This document shows, in pieces, positions 7,157 through 8,160 of a stretch of DNA of 8,160 bases. Both the position numbers and the translations under genes were made by a program. The stretch spans positions 1 to 8,160 of the forward strand of contig CALDZW010000026.1 of the NCBI GenBank assembly GCA_937944175.1, in the 5' to 3' direction. The stretch is from an uncultured Candidatus Altimarinota bacterium (lineage in GTDB: Bacteria; Patescibacteriota; Gracilibacteria; BD1-5; UBA6164). How positions within the stretch are numbered: position 1 is the first letter of the stretch; each line of letters opens with the position of its first letter. The notes beneath the pieces were generated by a model, which worked only from the letters and a program-made list of their open reading frames with translations, made no database searches and was not told where the DNA came from.

Positions 7157-7207
7157 AGTATATATTATTATACTGGGGGAGTAATTATTTTTTGATACAA
7201 GGAGAGT

Positions 7208-8160
7208 ATGTCAAATAGGGTATTAGGTATATTGATTTTGTTGTGATTTATCCTTGCAGGAATAGGGATTTATTTGTATGCGTTTGTGTATTATACTGGA
7301 AGTCTGAGAATTGAATCAAATATATGAGGATATAGTGTTCAGCTTGAACCAGATCAAATCACAAAAACTATTGTAAAAGAGTGCCCAGAAGAATTTTGCC
7401 TCTTTTGAGAATTATCTCCTTTTCATTATGAAATGATTGTTTCTAAATTGTGATATACAACTATTAGAGAAAATATAATAATATGAAGAAATGAATCAAA
7501 AACAGTAGCGGTAAGGCTAGAAAAAGAGGTAGTGCTAGAAAAAGTAAATATTCAGTGAGAAAATATAGATGCATCTATCATTGAAGACAATATTGCTATA
7601 GATTGAGATAATGTTGAAAATTGAAATATTACACTAGATGAGTGAAACTGAGGGGCAAGTGATTCAAAAATAAAAAGTGAAGATGCAGAAAAGAAATTGG
7701 CAAATGAAAGAAAAGAAAAACTCAAATACTTGAGGAATTCAATGAAAAATTATGCCTATTTTGAGTTTTTAAATGTATGAGAGATTTTCTTTAAACAAAA
7801 AAATAATAAGATTGAAGCTTCACTAGTAGATGAATTTGGAGATTCATATTCAATTCATGCATTCTCTCAAAAAGTCCCAAAAGACCATATTAGTGTTTTG
7901 ACGATTGACTGAGATGATAGTGGATTAATAATTATATATTGAGATAAAAAATATTTATTTCATAAACGCTTATGAACATTTGAAGAACTTGATATGAAAT
8001 TGGGAATTGATTATGTAAAGGATTTGGGAGATGGGCTTTATGGATTTAAGACTGAAAAATGATTATTTCAATATGAAATTCAATGAAAGAAGGAATTTGA
8101 ATATTTCACTATGTTTTCAGATTATGTTATTGATTGAGAGAATTATGTTTGATTGATAGA
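7208..8160 (+). CDS. Membrane-anchored protein with PEGA-like domain (3' partial)
   Basis: At least 317 residues, cut by the window edge. One N-terminal hydrophobic helix (about 5-30, LGILILLGFILAGIGIYLYAF) anchors it. It is followed by GSLRIESNIGGYSVQLEP, then an insertion with ECPEEFC, HYEMIVSKLGYTTIREN and SKTVAVRLEKE. This matches the order of a PEGA domain (GxLxVxSxPxGAxVxVDG ... YxVxxxKxGYxxxxxxV), although the central turn is changed and holds two cysteines. An acidic, Gly/Asn/Asp-rich linker and a charged helical stretch (EDAEKKLANERKEKLKYL) lead to a beta-rich region with repeating short strands (GLIIIYGDKKYLFHKR, GLYGFKTEKGLFQYEI), possibly a propeller. The domain should lie outside the membrane. 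AAGGAG at 7199-7204 is a clear ribosome binding site, close to the ATG (3 nt) and the only one in the window. Function unknown; a surface or envelope role is inferred. Confidence 0.7.

Overview
The window is AT-rich and low-GC, and it only makes sense if UGA is read as glycine (genetic code 25). In every gene TGA codons fall inside open frames at positions where the protein family has an invariant or favoured Gly, such as the nucleotidyltransferase GG motif, Walker A and the VLDVGSGKG methyltransferase motif. All eight complete genes end in TAA or TAG. This points to a Candidate Phyla Radiation bacterium of the Absconditabacteria (SR1) or Gracilibacteria (BD1-5/GN02) lineage. A standard-code reading shatters every gene into small fragments.

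Layout: (1) 1-1425 (+), a class II tRNA nucleotidyltransferase with an HD domain (CCA-adding type). It carries two in-frame copies of a 28-nt palindromic repeat that encode related peptides. (2) 1454-2278 (-), a class I SAM-dependent methyltransferase, convergent with the first gene; the two share an A/T-stem bidirectional terminator. (3) 2431-6374 (+), a compact zinc-homeostasis operon: a Fur/Zur-family regulator, a lipoprotein zinc-binding protein (ZnuA-like), an ABC ATPase (ZnuC-like) and a permease (ZnuB-like) with an unusual 134-residue His/Asp/Glu-rich tail. A threonylcarbamoyl-AMP synthase gene (TsaC/Sua5/YrdC) overlaps the permease gene. (4) 6375-6574, a non-coding stretch ending in a strong intrinsic terminator. 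(5) 6672-6983 (+), thioredoxin. (6) 6984-7156, a region with an extended -10 promoter, interleaved inverted repeats that could form a pseudoknot, and a terminator. It is either a small RNA or a 38-codon small-protein gene. (7) 7208 to the window end (+), a membrane-anchored protein with a degenerate PEGA-like domain, cut by the window edge.

The zinc genes form one functional unit: the regulator senses cytoplasmic zinc, ZnuA captures it outside the membrane, ZnuB carries it and ZnuC powers the step. His-rich segments in ZnuA, the ZnuC C-terminus and the ZnuB tail suggest heavy investment in zinc scavenging, plausible for a host-dependent small-genome bacterium. The rest is housekeeping: tRNA end maturation, t6A modification and thiol redox. 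The most unusual feature is the pair of protein-coding palindromic inserts in the CCA-adding enzyme gene. All functional statements are inferred from sequence alone; no database search was run.
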